Assembly (NCBI GenBank): GCA_902363445.1
Contig: CABJAB010000004.1
Span: forward strand, 248,001 to 312,000
Length of the DNA: 64,000 nucleotides
Origin: Lachnospiraceae bacterium
Lineage (GTDB): Bacteria > Bacillota > Clostridia > Lachnospirales > Lachnospiraceae
Reading direction: 5' to 3'
Shown piece by piece: positions 1-8,622 of the stretch. The translations under genes and the position numbers were made by a program. Numbering within the stretch: position 1 is the stretch's first letter; every line of letters begins with the position of its first letter. The notes under the pieces were generated by a model. That model ran no database searches, had not been told where the DNA came from, and worked only from the letters and a program-made list of their open reading frames with translations.

Positions 1-1
1 G

Positions 2-856
2 GCGGTTATCGGCATTGCCAATGTCATCCCCGGCGTCAGCGGCGGAACTATGGCCGTATCCATGGGAATCTACAACAAGCTGATTTCTTCCATTACCCAT
101 CTGTTCAAGCAGTTTAAAAAGAGTATCGCGACCTTGTTTCCGATTTTGCTTGGATGCGCCGTGGGAATCATCTGTTTCACGTACGCCATTAAATATCTTC
201 TAAGCAATCAGCCCCTTCCCACCTGTCTTACGTTTCTCGGCCTTATCCTCGGCGGCGTGCCTATGCTGGTCCGGGAAATGAAGAAAGGAATCCGGAAAAA
301 CCGCGGCGGCCGTGTAACTGCATTTAACATCGCAGCGTTTGTGATCTTGTTTGCCTTTGCGATCATCCTTCCTTTGCTGCAGGGCAGCGAAGACACCCTG
401 AAAACACTTACCGCTACTCCCGGTACTGTCGTTCTGTTGTTTTTCCTCGGCGTCATCGCTTCTGCCACCATGGTGATTCCTGGTGTCAGCGGCTCTATGG
501 TCCTCATGGTTCTCGGATACTATTACGGCGTGATCAATTCTATCACCAGCTTCGTGGATGCATTAAAGGCAGGTAACTGGTCAGCCGTCATGTCTCAGGC
601 CGCCATCCTTGTGCCTTTCGGTATAGGGGCAATCCTGGGCATTTTCCTGATCTCCAAGATGATCGAATATCTGTTCGCAAAGCATACCGTTTCCACTTAT
701 GCGGCGATTTTAGGCCTGATTCTTTCTTCACCCTTCGGAATTTTTTATAATACCAACGCACTTGCACACTTCTCCGTGGCCGGCCTTATCATCGGACTTA
801 TACTCATGTTCGCCGGCGGCTATGCTACCTATATCATGGGAGAGAAAAATGCCTGA
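2..856 (+). CDS. DUF368 family integral membrane protein, 5' end cut by window
   Basis: The frame is open from base 2 and the first residues carry the N-V-I-P-G-V-S-G-G-T motif typical of DUF368 proteins, so the true start lies before the window and the internal ATG at 50 is not the start. A second copy of the motif (V-I-P-G-V-S-G-S) is encoded near 476-495. This fits the internally duplicated, polytopic membrane family suggested to act in lipid carrier (undecaprenyl phosphate) recycling. Hydrophobic segments fill most of the length. The gene ends 18 bases before the DAHP synthase start and is probably co-transcribed with it. Family call is firm; substrate is inferred from family literature only. 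Confidence 0.88.
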   Translation, partial: AVIGIANVIPGVSGGTMAVSMGIYNKLISSITHLFKQFKKSIATLFPILLGCAVGIICFTYAIKYLLSNQPLPTCLTFLGLILGGVPMLVREMKKGIRKNRGGRVTAFNIAAFVILFAFAIILPLLQGSEDTLKTLTATPGTVVLLFFLGVIASATMVIPGVSGSMVLMVLGYYYGVINSITSFVDALKAGNWSAVMSQAAILVPFGIGAILGIFLISKMIEYLFAKHTVSTYAAILGLILSSPFGIFYNTNALAHFSVAGLIIGLILMFAGGYATYIMGEKNA

Positions 857-874
857 TAAAAAGGAGGCCGTATC

Positions 875-1903
875 ATGAGCTTTGAATTCATCAGTAAGCT
901 GCCGACTCCAGCCGAAATCCGCCATCAGTTCCCCTTGTCGGAACAACTCACCAAGGAAAAACACAGACGCGATCAGGAAATCCGTGACGTTCTCACCGGA
1001 AACAGTGATAAGTTTCTGGTCATCGTGGGGCCCTGTTCTGCCGATAATGAGGACTCTGTATGTGACTATGTATCCCGTTTGGTGAAGATTCAGGAGGATA
1101 CGAAAGACAGGCTGCTCATCGTTCCCCGCGTCTACACCAACAAACCCCGCACTACCGGCGAAGGCTACAAGGGCATTCTTCATCAGCCAAATCCGGAAAA
1201 AGCCCCCGATCTGTTTGAAGGGCTTTTGGCTATCCGTAAGCTGCATATGAGGGTTCTGCAGGAAAGCGGCCTTTCGGCTGCGGACGAGATGCTTTATCCG
1301 GAAAACTACCGGTATCTTTCAGATTTGTTGTCCTACGTGGCCGTAGGAGCCCGTTCCGTGGAAAACCAGCAGCACCGCCTCACCGTCAGCGGCATGGATG
1401 TGGGCGCCGGCATGAAGAATCCCACAAGCGGCGATTTTTCCGTTATGCTGAATTCCGTCATTGCCGCTCAGCATGGACATACCTTCATCTTCCGCGGCTG
1501 GGAAGTCCATACCGACGGAAATCCTTACGCCCATACCATCCTGCGAGGTGCGGTAAACAAGCACGGACAGAGTCAGCCTAACTACCATTATGAGGATCTG
1601 AGGCTGCTCTGCGACATGTACGCTAAACGAGATCTGCAGAATCCCGCCTGTATCGTGGATACCAACCATTCCAACTCCAACAAGCAGTACAAGGAACAGA
1701 TCCGGATCGTAAAAGAGGTTCTCCACAGCAGGCAGCATTCCCTGGATATCCGCAGCCTGGTAAAGGGAGTCATGATAGAAAGCTACATTGAACCTGGAAG
1801 CCAGAAGGTAGGAGGCCATATCTACGGCTGCTCCATCACGGATCCCTGCCTCGGATGGGAAGAATCCAGGCAGCTGATATACGATATCGCGGAATTGGCA
1901 TAA
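875..1903 (+). CDS. aroF: 3-deoxy-7-phosphoheptulonate (DAHP) synthase, class I AroF/G/H type
   Basis: Condenses phosphoenolpyruvate with erythrose 4-phosphate, the first step of the shikimate pathway to aromatic amino acids. At 342 aa it has the usual length of the class I alpha type. Visible family motifs are G-P-C-S (residues 52-55, metal-binding Cys), K-P-R-T-T (90-94, PEP binding), Q-Q-H-R-L-T-V-S-G and V-D-T-N-H-S-N-S-N-K. The start is fixed by an AGGAGG 8 bases upstream of ATG 875. It follows the DUF368 gene closely and is followed by a strong terminator, so it ends the operon. No ACT or other fused regulatory domain is present. Which isozyme (F, G or H) cannot be told from sequence. 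Confidence 0.93.
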   Translation: MSFEFISKLPTPAEIRHQFPLSEQLTKEKHRRDQEIRDVLTGNSDKFLVIVGPCSADNEDSVCDYVSRLVKIQEDTKDRLLIVPRVYTNKPRTTGEGYKGILHQPNPEKAPDLFEGLLAIRKLHMRVLQESGLSAADEMLYPENYRYLSDLLSYVAVGARSVENQQHRLTVSGMDVGAGMKNPTSGDFSVMLNSVIAAQHGHTFIFRGWEVHTDGNPYAHTILRGAVNKHGQSQPNYHYEDLRLLCDMYAKRDLQNPACIVDTNHSNSNKQYKEQIRIVKEVLHSRQHSLDIRSLVKGVMIESYIEPGSQKVGGHIYGCSITDPCLGWEESRQLIYDIAELA

Positions 1904-1931
1904 AAAAGCAGAATTCATTATAAAGGAACCG

Positions 1932-1973
1932 AAAAGGGCAAGCCCCCTCGATTTTTGGGGGCTTGCCCTTTTT
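1932..1973 (+). terminator. Intrinsic terminator after DAHP synthase
   Basis: A 16-bp stem (AAAAGGGCAAGCCCCC and its complement) closes a 9-base loop and ends in a T-run, 30 bases after the DAHP synthase stop. The A-run on the other side means it could also work toward the SpoIIM-like gene on the minus strand, which ends at 2028. Confidence 0.9.
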
Positions 1974-2027
1974 GCGTGCCGATGTGCAGCTGCAGATCAG
2001 ACCAACCGTCTGCTGCTACTGCTTCAC

Positions 2028-2606
2028 CTAAAAATAGACCTTCAGCAAAAGTGGATTGATATAACATTCACAGATGATACCCGGCAGCAGGCAGAGCAAG
2101 GTGATGATCAGAAGCAGGATATCCTTTGGCATCCGTATCCGCCTGTACTGTCCCCAATCCTTCTGCTTTCTCATAAAGGAGTATATCTGGAAGCCGCGGG
2201 CATACAGGAGTATGAGCGCCGGCACATAAAAAAGAGCCTGCGGCAGTATACTGCATAAAAAATAGAGAATCCCGGTCCGTCCAAATACCATAGTCCCGAG
2301 GGATATACGTACTCCCGTTGTAAAACCAAGCCATCCCATCGACGCCCAAAGGGATACGCTCCCAAAAGCCGTCATAGACAGCAGCCAGATCGCTCCGACT
2401 TCCATCAGGCGAAGCCGTAAAATATAAAAGAAATAACTTTCCCTTGCAAAATCCTGCTGCTTCAGGGCGTCTCCAACCTGTGTGAAATAAAGTTCCCAAC
2501 TGCCCTGTCCATTTTTTCCGGTCAGGTTAGCCGCCAGAGTCCCCAGCAGCAAAGACGCAGCAAAAACGATACAGGCCATTTTCCAAAGTTTTCCGTTCTT
2601 CTCCAT
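2028..2606 (-). CDS. spoIIM: Stage II sporulation protein M-like membrane protein
   Basis: A 192-aa protein with about five hydrophobic segments, an N-terminal anchor, and the SpoIIM/DUF95-like layout. In the family SpoIIM works with SpoIID and SpoIIP in septal peptidoglycan removal and engulfment. The start was moved to ATG 2606 because GGAGG lies 5-6 bases upstream; the longer frame to 2654 has no such site. It sits directly behind a NudF-type Nudix gene, the same order as nudF-spoIIM in Bacillus, which supports the call. The sequence is divergent and could be a generic SpoIIM-superfamily protein. Confidence 0.72.
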   Translation of the reverse strand: MEKNGKLWKMACIVFAASLLLGTLAANLTGKNGQGSWELYFTQVGDALKQQDFARESYFFYILRLRLMEVGAIWLLSMTAFGSVSLWASMGWLGFTTGVRISLGTMVFGRTGILYFLCSILPQALFYVPALILLYARGFQIYSFMRKQKDWGQYRRIRMPKDILLLIITLLCLLPGIICECYINPLLLKVYF

Positions 2607-2656
2607 GATTTCCTCCATCCTACAGCTACAAATACTATATGATGGGAACACCATGG

Positions 2657-3190
2657 TTATGCCCGCTTGACCTGATACGCCAGCAATGCGGCGATGGTTT
2701 TTCCGTCCGTTATCTTCCCCGCAAATATCATATCGAGAAGCTCCTGCAGGTCATATTCTTCCACATCCAGAAATTCATCCTCATCCAAACTCTGTTTAGA
2801 GGGAATCAGGTCGGAAGCCAGGTAAATCCCAATGATCTCATTACAAAAGGCTACTGTCGTATTGACATTTATCAGCCATTCCAGCTTTCCCGCACGAAAT
2901 CCGGTCTCCTCCTCCAATTCCCTGGCCGCGCAGACTTCTTTAGGTTCCCCCGCATAATCAAGGGCTCCCGCCGGTATCTCCAGCGTATAACGCTCCAGAG
3001 CGTTTCTGTATTGCCGTACCATAAGAATCTTCCCTTCCCCTGTCACAGGGACAACCGCAGCCGCTCCTTTATGCTCCACAAAGTCCCAGACTGCCGTATG
3101 GCCGTTGGGAAGCGCCATATAATCTTTATAAATATTAAGAATCTTTCCCTGATAAGCCAATTCCCGTTTGATCCGTACGATCTCTTCCAT
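2657..3190 (-). CDS. nudF: Nudix hydrolase, ADP-ribose pyrophosphatase type
   Basis: Cleaves ADP-ribose to AMP and ribose 5-phosphate in the family (177 aa, normal length). The Nudix box is visible around residues 70-95, ending R-E-L-E-E-E-T-G-F; the loop before it (P-A-G-A-L-D-Y-A-G-E) is one residue longer than the textbook spacing. The start ATG 3190 has AGGAG 7 bases upstream. It lies between rny, from which it is separated by a terminator, and the SpoIIM-like gene, with which it probably forms an operon. Exact substrate is inferred from neighbourhood and family. Confidence 0.85.
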   Translation of the reverse strand: MEEIVRIKRELAYQGKILNIYKDYMALPNGHTAVWDFVEHKGAAAVVPVTGEGKILMVRQYRNALERYTLEIPAGALDYAGEPKEVCAARELEEETGFRAGKLEWLINVNTTVAFCNEIIGIYLASDLIPSKQSLDEDEFLDVEEYDLQELLDMIFAGKITDGKTIAALLAYQVKRA

Positions 3191-3226
3191 TTTTCCACTC
3201 CTTTTATGAAAGCAATATAGTAATAA

Positions 3227-3276
3227 AGATACCCCATCCTGAATGAATCAAACAATTCACTCAGGATGGGGTATCT
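3227..3276 (-). terminator. Long hairpin between rny and nudF
   Basis: An uninterrupted 16-bp stem (AGATACCCCATCCTGA and its complement) continues for another 4-5 bp after one mismatch around a short loop. It lies just after the rny stop. The minus-strand T-tract is weak (TCTTTATTACTATATT), so it may be partly leaky or an mRNA 3' end stabiliser. Confidence 0.75.
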
Positions 3277-3301
3277 GTACTCTCCTGTTAAATCCAAACC
3301 A

Positions 3302-4849
3302 TTATTTCGCGTAATCTGTAACTCGTGACTCACGAATAACGTTGACCTTGATCTGACCAGGATATTCAAGCTCCGACTCAATCTGCTTCGAGATGTTCCT
3401 TGCCATCAGGACCATATCGTCGTCACTCACCTGCTCCGGCACAACCATGATACGGACTTCGCGTCCTGCCTGAACAGCAAAAGATTTGTCCACACCTTTA
3501 AAGGTATTCGTAATATCTTCCAATTGCTTCAATCTGTTGGTATATGTTTCGATTGTCTCACGGCGCGCGCCAGGACGTGCAGCGGAAATAGTATCCGCGG
3601 CCTGTACGATACAGGCGATCAGCGTCTCCGGTTCTACATCGCCATGATGAGATTCCACCGCATTGATCACTATAGCTGATTCCTTGTATTTCCTACATAA
3701 TTCAACACCCAGCTGAATATGTGAGCCTTCCATTTCATGGTCCACTGCCTTGCCGATATCATGCAACAAACCAGCCCTCTTAGCCATACGCACATCTACG
3801 CCAATCTCGGCAGCCAGGAGTCCTGACAAATGTGCAACCTCAATCGAATGTTTCAAAGCATTCTGTCCATAACTTGTCCTGAACTTCATCTTACCCAGAA
3901 GCCGAACCAGCTCGGGATGGATACCATGGATGCCAACTTCCAAAACAGCTGCTTCTCCTTCTTCCCGAATCATAGTATCTACTTCTTTTTGGGCTTTTTC
4001 AACCATTTCTTCAATTCTGGCCGGATGAATACGTCCATCTAAAATCAATTTTTCCAAAGCGATTCTGGCTACTTCACGTCTGATCGGATCAAACCCTGAT
4101 AAAATCACGGCTTCCGGCGTATCGTCAATAATCAGATCCACACCGGTAAGCGTCTCTAAGGTACGGATATTCCGCCCCTCCCGGCCGATGATACGGCCTT
4201 TCATCTCATCATTGGGAAGCTGAACAACAGAAATCGTAGACTCCGCCACATGATCCGCCGCACATTTCTGAATGGCGGTGACCACGTACTCTTTCGCTTT
4301 CTTGCCCGCTTCTTCCTTTGCTCTCGTCTCCAGTTCCTTAACCAGCTTTGCAGTATCATGCTTTACATCATTTTCAACAGTTTTTAAAAGATATTCTTTT
4401 GCTTGTTCGGAGGTAAATCCTGAAATCCGCTCCAGCTCCTGCACTTCTTTCTCAAAGAGTTCCTCGGCTTCCTTTTTCTTTTTCACCAACGCCTCTTCTT
4501 TGGCAGATAAACCGGCTTCTTTCTTCTCCAGTGCCTCGGACTTTTTCTCTAAATTCTCTTCTTTGCTCAATACTCTTCGTTCATATCGCTGTATCTCCGC
4601 TCTTCTCTCACGGACCTCTTTTTCCAAGTCATTCTTCGTTTTCATGGATTCTTCTTTGGCCTCTAAGAGAGCTTCGCGCTTCTTGGTTTCCGCAACTTTT
4701 AACGCTTCATCTATGATTTCTCTTGATTTTTCTTCCGCTTTGCCGATCTTGCTCTCGTATACCTTCTTGCGGTATGCAATTGCAATAAACCAAGTAATAG
4801 GAGCTACAACACACAGTGTAATAATTACAGCAATTATAGTTCCTCCCAC
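3302..4849 (-). CDS. rny: Ribonuclease Y (membrane-anchored endoribonuclease)
   Basis: Initiates mRNA decay in Firmicutes. The 515-aa chain has the full RNase Y layout: one N-terminal transmembrane helix (about residues 4-25), a highly charged coiled coil (about 30-190), a KH domain with the [10 protein letters not shown] motif, and an HD domain with H-D-I-G-K and the downstream H-H-G-D metal site. Start is GTG 4849 with GGAGGTG 5 bases upstream. A consensus promoter lies at 4933-4961. It is transcribed as its own unit between recA and a terminator. Confidence 0.97.
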   Translation of the reverse strand: MGGTIIAVIITLCVVAPITWFIAIAYRKKVYESKIGKAEEKSREIIDEALKVAETKKREALLEAKEESMKTKNDLEKEVRERRAEIQRYERRVLSKEENLEKKSEALEKKEAGLSAKEEALVKKKKEAEELFEKEVQELERISGFTSEQAKEYLLKTVENDVKHDTAKLVKELETRAKEEAGKKAKEYVVTAIQKCAADHVAESTISVVQLPNDEMKGRIIGREGRNIRTLETLTGVDLIIDDTPEAVILSGFDPIRREVARIALEKLILDGRIHPARIEEMVEKAQKEVDTMIREEGEAAVLEVGIHGIHPELVRLLGKMKFRTSYGQNALKHSIEVAHLSGLLAAEIGVDVRMAKRAGLLHDIGKAVDHEMEGSHIQLGVELCRKYKESAIVINAVESHHGDVEPETLIACIVQAADTISAARPGARRETIETYTNRLKQLEDITNTFKGVDKSFAVQAGREVRIMVVPEQVSDDDMVLMARNISKQIESELEYPGQIKVNVIRESRVTDYAK

Positions 4850-4932
4850 AGGAGCACCTCCTTATTTAGTTTTCATTGTACATCACTTACCGTACGCAAT
4901 GGCAGACATACCATAAGTACTACAACAATACA

Positions 4933-4961
4933 ATTTTAAACTTTTTTCCGGTTACTGTCAA
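4933..4961 (-). promoter_or_regulatory. Sigma-A promoter for rny
   Basis: On the minus strand TTGACA (4956-4961) is followed after exactly 17 bases by TAAAAT (4933-4938), about 85 bases before the rny GTG. Confidence 0.8.
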
Positions 4962-5010
4962 GCATTATTACACGGTGTGCGAAAAACGTCAGAAATTGAA
5001 GAGCCTTTCA

Positions 5011-6081
5011 TCACGCTTCCGTCTTCTGTTCTTTTCCTGCCTTTTTAGAAGCGGTCTCTGCGCCCTTTGCGTCTGCCTCTTCCCCTGTTTCAAACCCGTA
5101 GTGGATTCGTACTTTTCTCTCGATTTCCTCCATCACCGACGGGTTATTCGCCAGGAAGATTTTCGCGTTCTCACGGCCCTGGCCGATCTTGTCCCCATTA
5201 TAAGCATACCACGCGCCGCTTTTTTCCACTATGTTCTCTTTAGCCGCCAGATCAAGGATATCGCCTTCTCTGGAAATCCCTTTTCCGAACATGATATCGA
5301 ATTCCGCCTCTTTAAAGGGAGGCGCCACTTTGTTCTTCACTACTTTCACGCGGACCCGGTTCCCGATCATCTCTCCGCCCTGCTTGAGCGTCTCGATCCT
5401 TCTCACATCCAAGCGGACGGAAGAATAGAACTTTAACGCGCGCCCTCCGGTGGTCGTCTCCGGATTCCCGAACATGACGCCCACCTTCTCACGGAGCTGA
5501 TTGATAAAGATGACTACACAATTGGATTTGCCGATGACCGCCGTCAATTTCCGGAGCGCCTGTGACATCAGCCTGGCCTGAAGCCCTACGTGGGCGTCCC
5601 CCATGTCTCCGTCTATCTCCGCCCTCGGCACGAGCGCCGCCACGGAGTCCACGATCACGATATCCACAGCCCCGGAGCGTACCATGGTCTCGGTGATCTC
5701 CAGCGCCTGCTCCCCGCTGTCCGGCTGAGAAATATACAGATTATCAATATCCACGCCAATTTTCTTTGCATAGGAAGGATCCAGCGCATGCTCCGCATCG
5801 ATAAACCCGGCGATTCCGTCCCGCCTCTGTACCTCAGCTACCATATGAAGGGCAACTGTGGTCTTGCCGCTGGATTCCGGCCCGTAGATTTCTACGACAC
5901 GGCCCCGGGGAATGCCTCCCAGGCCAAGCGCGATATCCAGGCTCAATGAACCGGTGGGGATCGTCTCAATGTTCATATTGGCAGTGGAATCCCCCAGCCT
6001 CATGATAGATCCTTTCCCGTATGCCTTCTCAATATGCATCAGCGCCGCATCCAGGGCTTTCTGTTTTTCTTCCTTTACCAT
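5011..6081 (-). CDS. recA: RecA recombinase
   Basis: ATP-dependent strand-exchange protein and co-protease for LexA. The 356-aa product begins M-V-K-E-E-K and has Walker A G-P-E-S-S-G-K-T (about 67-74), the I-V-D-S-V-A-A-L Walker B region, and the [17 protein letters not shown]2 region. The start was placed at ATG 6081, 26 codons inside the longest frame, because GGAGGG is 8 bases upstream and a promoter plus LexA box lie further up. The C-terminus is Lys/Glu-rich, as usual. Regulation by the SOS response is directly supported by the operator. Confidence 0.98.
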   Translation of the reverse strand: MVKEEKQKALDAALMHIEKAYGKGSIMRLGDSTANMNIETIPTGSLSLDIALGLGGIPRGRVVEIYGPESSGKTTVALHMVAEVQRRDGIAGFIDAEHALDPSYAKKIGVDIDNLYISQPDSGEQALEITETMVRSGAVDIVIVDSVAALVPRAEIDGDMGDAHVGLQARLMSQALRKLTAVIGKSNCVVIFINQLREKVGVMFGNPETTTGGRALKFYSSVRLDVRRIETLKQGGEMIGNRVRVKVVKNKVAPPFKEAEFDIMFGKGISREGDILDLAAKENIVEKSGAWYAYNGDKIGQGRENAKIFLANNPSVMEEIERKVRIHYGFETGEEADAKGAETASKKAGKEQKTEA

Positions 6082-6101
6082 TGTATACCCTCCAATTATC
6101 A

Positions 6102-6113
6102 GAACGGATGTTC
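6102..6113. promoter_or_regulatory. LexA (SOS/DinR-type) operator of recA
   Basis: GAAC-N4-GTTC (GAACGGATGTTC on the plus strand) matches the Gram-positive LexA box. It sits about 18 bases downstream of the recA -10 hexamer, where a bound repressor would block transcription. Confidence 0.85.
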
Positions 6114-6130
6114 GTTCTTTTCTGTAAATA

Positions 6131-6159
6131 ATAGTAATATAGTTTCGCGTAAAAGTCAA
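6131..6159 (-). promoter_or_regulatory. Sigma-A promoter for recA
   Basis: Minus-strand TTGACT (6154-6159) and TACTAT (6131-6136) with a 17-base spacer, directly upstream of the LexA box. Confidence 0.8.
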
Positions 6160-6319
6160 CTGGTTTTTCTTTCTGAAACAGCTGCCGCCTAATTATCGGG
6201 AAAATCCAGGGGAACCCCTGAACAAAAGAATAGGATAAAAGAAGAATAGCATACTTCGGGGAAAACCGCAAGAGTTTTCCCCTGTCCAAAAAGCTGTCCC
6301 CGTCCGGCACGCCGAACGA

Positions 6320-6793
6320 TCAGTCGTCATATGTGAAGCCGTGTCTCAGGAAAATCCCTTTCAGGATCCGGCCGCCGCATTCTATGCTCCGCATCCGCGC
6401 TTCTTCCGTCCCATTAACAAGCTTCACGCATATATGACCTCCATTTTCGGAATGGGAATAGCTCCCGTCTATGATTCCCGCCCCGCTCAGCCGGATGCCG
6501 CTCCACGGGCCCGGCACGTCGGCAGGATAAAGGCTCAGGGCCCATCCGCTCCGGATATCCGCCCGTATACCCGTGGGGATCCGGATCGACTCTCCGGGCA
6601 TCAATGTAAATGCTGCGGGAGAAAAGAAATCATAGCCCGCGCTGTCCTCGTTTTCTCTCTCCGGCAGTCTGATAGAAGCATATATTTTATCGATATCCAT
6701 ATTCCGCATCATAACACTTCCCGCAAACAGTTCCTCCCAATCATTTCGGAATTGTTCCAGCCCTATTTTATCAAACCTTCCTATCCTCTTCAT
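6320..6793 (-). pseudogene. dUTPase homologue lacking motif 2 and motif 5, probably inactive
   Basis: The 157-aa frame resembles the dUTPases of about 170 aa seen in Lachnospiraceae. Motif 1 (S-A-G-Y-D-F-F-S-P) and a motif-3-like stretch (G-I-I-D-G-S-Y ... G-H-I-C-V-K-L-V-N) are present. The P-R-S-G-L-G phosphate-binding motif 2 is replaced by P-A-D-V-P-G-P-W, and the frame stops after G-I-F-L-R-H-G-F-T-Y-D-D, before the glycine-rich motif 5 (family G-F-G-S-T). Start ATG 6793 has AGGAG 8-9 bases upstream. The frame itself is open, so a repurposed non-catalytic protein is possible, but loss of two catalytic motifs points to decay. Confidence 0.62.
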
Positions 6794-6843
6794 TTTGACA
6801 TTCTCCTTTCTGACACTTTTCATTCTGCCGCTCATATATCCGC

Positions 6844-6909
6844 TTGGCCACCGGGGAGTCGAACCCCGCACATCCTGTCTGGAATGCCTGCCCAAAAGTT
6901 GGATGGCCA
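6844..6909 (-). tRNA. tRNA-like sequence with shortened D/anticodon region
   Basis: A 7-bp acceptor stem (TGGCCAT with GTGGCCA) and a perfect 5-bp T-arm (CGGGG-TTCGACT-CCCCG) are clear. Only 34 bases lie between acceptor and T-arm, about seven fewer than in a normal tRNA, and I cannot draw a standard D-arm plus 7-base anticodon loop. A short D-like hairpin (CCAA-CTT-TTGG) is possible. It may be a decayed tRNA or a tRNA mimic; no CCA is encoded, as in the other tRNAs of this window. Confidence 0.5.
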
Positions 6910-7111
6910 GCCTGTTTCTGATTCGCAAGACCTCATCCTCACCGCCTTAAATCCGCGGACTATTGAATTAAAACTTACTGGAATAAAAACCTTCCCTGGA
7001 TTATCATTCCTGGTTCTTCGCCTTTTTGCCGGGGATGGGGGTCCTGCCGGCAGGGTTTTCCGCGGACATACGTTTCCGCGAGGATGATTTTCCTCTCATA
7101 CCTGCAAGAAG

Positions 7112-7183
7112 CAGCGGATGAAGGTATCGAACCTTCTTCTGATGATTCAAAGTCATCTGTGTCCTCCTGTCCACCAATCCGCT
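7112..7183 (-). tRNA. tRNA-Gln (UUG anticodon), divergent
   Basis: 72 nt with a perfect 7-bp acceptor stem (AGCGGAT/ATCCGCT), anticodon stem GATGA/TCATC around loop CTTTGAA (anticodon TTG, Gln), and a T-arm GAAGG-TTCGATA-CCTTC. The D-stem is weak (three pairs plus a mismatch). Discriminator G and a weak A1-U72 pair fit tRNA-Gln identity. The sequence is unlike the standard clostridial tRNA-Gln, so it may be phage-type or partly decayed. It marks the left edge of the phage-derived region. Confidence 0.62.
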
Positions 7184-7193
7184 CATCTCATGA

Positions 7194-7472
7194 TCACACA
7201 GTGTTCTGCCTGCGGTAAAGGAACAGCCTTATCAGTCTGCCGCTGTAATGTACATCCACGCAGATGATCGTCTGCCTTCCGTTATCATCCGTCCGTATCT
7301 GGATAATATCCGTTTGAGTCTCTTTCAGATATCCGTCCAGCTCCTCCCATTTTTTACGGATTATTTTTGACCTCTCAGGAATTACGATCACATATTCCGG
7401 AGGCTTTGCAAAATGATAGACCCCACGGCCTGCCAGCATATCAAAAAGCGTAACTAAATCAATTGTTTTCAC
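7194..7472 (-). CDS. Small unknown protein under the element's operator
   Basis: About 92 aa, beginning M-K-T-I-D-L-V-T-L-F if the GTG at 7472 is used (AAGGGG lies 8 bases upstream); an earlier GTG at 7481 lies within that ribosome binding site. No family recognised. It is rich in charged residues, with no membrane segment. A copy of the ATTCCTGA operator motif (7501-7508) sits about 30 bases upstream, so it is probably controlled by the neighbouring repressor-like gene and belongs to the phage-derived element. Confidence 0.6.
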   Translation of the reverse strand: MKTIDLVTLFDMLAGRGVYHFAKPPEYVIVIPERSKIIRKKWEELDGYLKETQTDIIQIRTDDNGRQTIICVDVHYSGRLIRLFLYRRQNTV

Positions 7473-7500
7473 AATACCCACCCCTTCTGCGCCTTTATTC

Positions 7501-7508
7501 TCAGGAAT
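7501..7508 (-). promoter_or_regulatory. Operator-like motif, copy 1
   Basis: Minus-strand context GCGTCATTCCTGAGAAT, almost the same as copy 4 (ACGTCATTCCTGAGATT). It precedes the small gene ending at 7194. One of four copies found only around the repressor-like gene. Confidence 0.55.
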
Positions 7509-7530
7509 GACGCATAATTATCTTATGTTT

Positions 7531-7555
7531 ATACCCCTTTACAGATAAGGGGTAT
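7531..7555. repeat. Perfect 9-bp inverted repeat at the repressor gene's 3' end
   Basis: ATACCCCTT and AAGGGGTAT are separated by seven bases and overlap the stop of the MrpR-like gene. No T-run follows on the minus strand, so it is a weak terminator at best; a protein-binding site is also possible. Confidence 0.5.
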
Positions 7556-8495
7556 ATTCTTGATATCGATATTTGAAAATTGAAAAACTTATATTCATCT
7601 GCAGTCTGTCGAAAATCGTCTGATACCGGTTCACCGTATCCTCATCTATTCTGGACCGCTCCAGATCTTCTTTGATCCGATACCCGGCCTTTTTTGCCTC
7701 CCGTACTACCAGGTTAAATCTGCCTGACGTAAAAAGGCTGCTGTAGTTCAGTGCTTCATCTCCCGTCACTTCTTTTATCCGTTTAAAGGAATTCCGAAAA
7801 TTCCGGATCATTCCTTCTTCGCTGTCCTTCTTAGAACGGCTCTTCCAGACGGACTCCGGAAGAAATGAATATTTAAGGCGGACCAGTCTTTTATTCCCCA
7901 CATATTCTTCCAGCTTGTAACAGCTGAGAAGCGCCCTGGCCAGCCTGCCGCTGATATTTTTGCAGGTTCCGTCTGCCAATGAAACGCGGTAGCCGTCTCC
8001 TTCTTCTATAATATCATCCTTTTGAAGATAAACCAGATTTTCAAAACACTTCCCGGCTATCCCTTCATAGACAGACATCAGGATGGGAAGGTCATTCACA
8101 CCGGCGCCGGAATGCCTGACCAACTCCACATACTCCTCATATCTTTCATCGGAAATATAATACCTGGTCTTGTAGGATTCCATTTTGGACAAGAGGTAAT
8201 CATTGGGGCACAGGCTTTTTCCCAGATAATTCATCTGGCAGTATCCCTTTACCTGACACCATTCCAAATATCGGGACAGCCTGTATTTTTCTCCAAGCAG
8301 CGTCTTCTGATTGTCATAATTCGTTATGAGGAAATGGATCAGCTCCTCTCCATCCATGGCGCACAGATCCTTCCCCTTCGCTTCTTCATAAGGCTCTGTC
8401 TTATGAAAAAGATTTTTCAGTCGCATATATGTGGCATCCTGGAAATTGCTTCTGTAGAAGTCCAGAAATTCTTCCTTCTGCTTATCGTTAAACAT
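7539..8495 (-). CDS. MrpR-like repressor with degenerate tyrosine-recombinase fold
   Basis: 318 aa, close in size to MrpR (YopR), the master lysogeny repressor of phage SPbeta, which is built like a tyrosine recombinase but has no catalytic activity. The C-terminal half has the recombinase-like order, but the H-x-L-R-H box position reads S-L-F-T-S-G-R-F-N and the Arg-Lys-His-Arg-His-Tyr set is not intact, so recombination is unlikely. It is transcribed divergently from a YonO-like polymerase operon, and four ATTCCTGA-type motifs flank its control region, as expected for a repressor with dispersed operators. The identification rests on fold pattern, size and context rather than a search. Start ATG 8495 has only a weak ribosome site. 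Confidence 0.62.
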   Translation of the reverse strand: MFNDKQKEEFLDFYRSNFQDATYMRLKNLFHKTEPYEEAKGKDLCAMDGEELIHFLITNYDNQKTLLGEKYRLSRYLEWCQVKGYCQMNYLGKSLCPNDYLLSKMESYKTRYYISDERYEEYVELVRHSGAGVNDLPILMSVYEGIAGKCFENLVYLQKDDIIEEGDGYRVSLADGTCKNISGRLARALLSCYKLEEYVGNKRLVRLKYSFLPESVWKSRSKKDSEEGMIRNFRNSFKRIKEVTGDEALNYSSLFTSGRFNLVVREAKKAGYRIKEDLERSRIDEDTVNRYQTIFDRLQMNISFSIFKYRYQEYTPYL

Positions 8496-8567
8496 GCCGC
8501 ACCATCCTTCTCGATCTCAATCATGCCGAAAACGGACAACTGAACCACTTTCTGCCCGAATATCCAC

Positions 8568-8596
8568 ATCATAGCACGACGGCAGTTCTATGTCAA
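8568..8596 (-). promoter_or_regulatory. Promoter of the MrpR-like gene
   Basis: Minus-strand TTGACA (8591-8596), 17-base spacer, TATGAT (8568-8573), about 75 bases upstream of the start codon. Operator copy 2 ends just upstream of the -35, suggesting autoregulation. Confidence 0.8.
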
Positions 8597-8604
8597 GTAT
8601 TTTA

Positions 8605-8622
8605 TCAGGAATAACGTATAAT
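8605..8622 (-). promoter_or_regulatory. Operator-like motif, copy 2
   Basis: Minus-strand ATTATACGTTATTCCTGA, eight bases upstream of the -35 of the repressor-like gene. Shares the ACGTYATTCCTGA core with copies 1 and 4. Confidence 0.6.

Noticed and set aside
1319..1918. 199-aa minus-strand frame opposite DAHP synthase
   Set aside because: Shadow of a strongly conserved gene on the other strand with no ribosome site.
7539..8495. Active phage integrase or recombinase
   Set aside because: The catalytic Arg/His/Tyr boxes are not intact, and the gene is divergent from an operon with shared operator motifs, which fits a repressor better.
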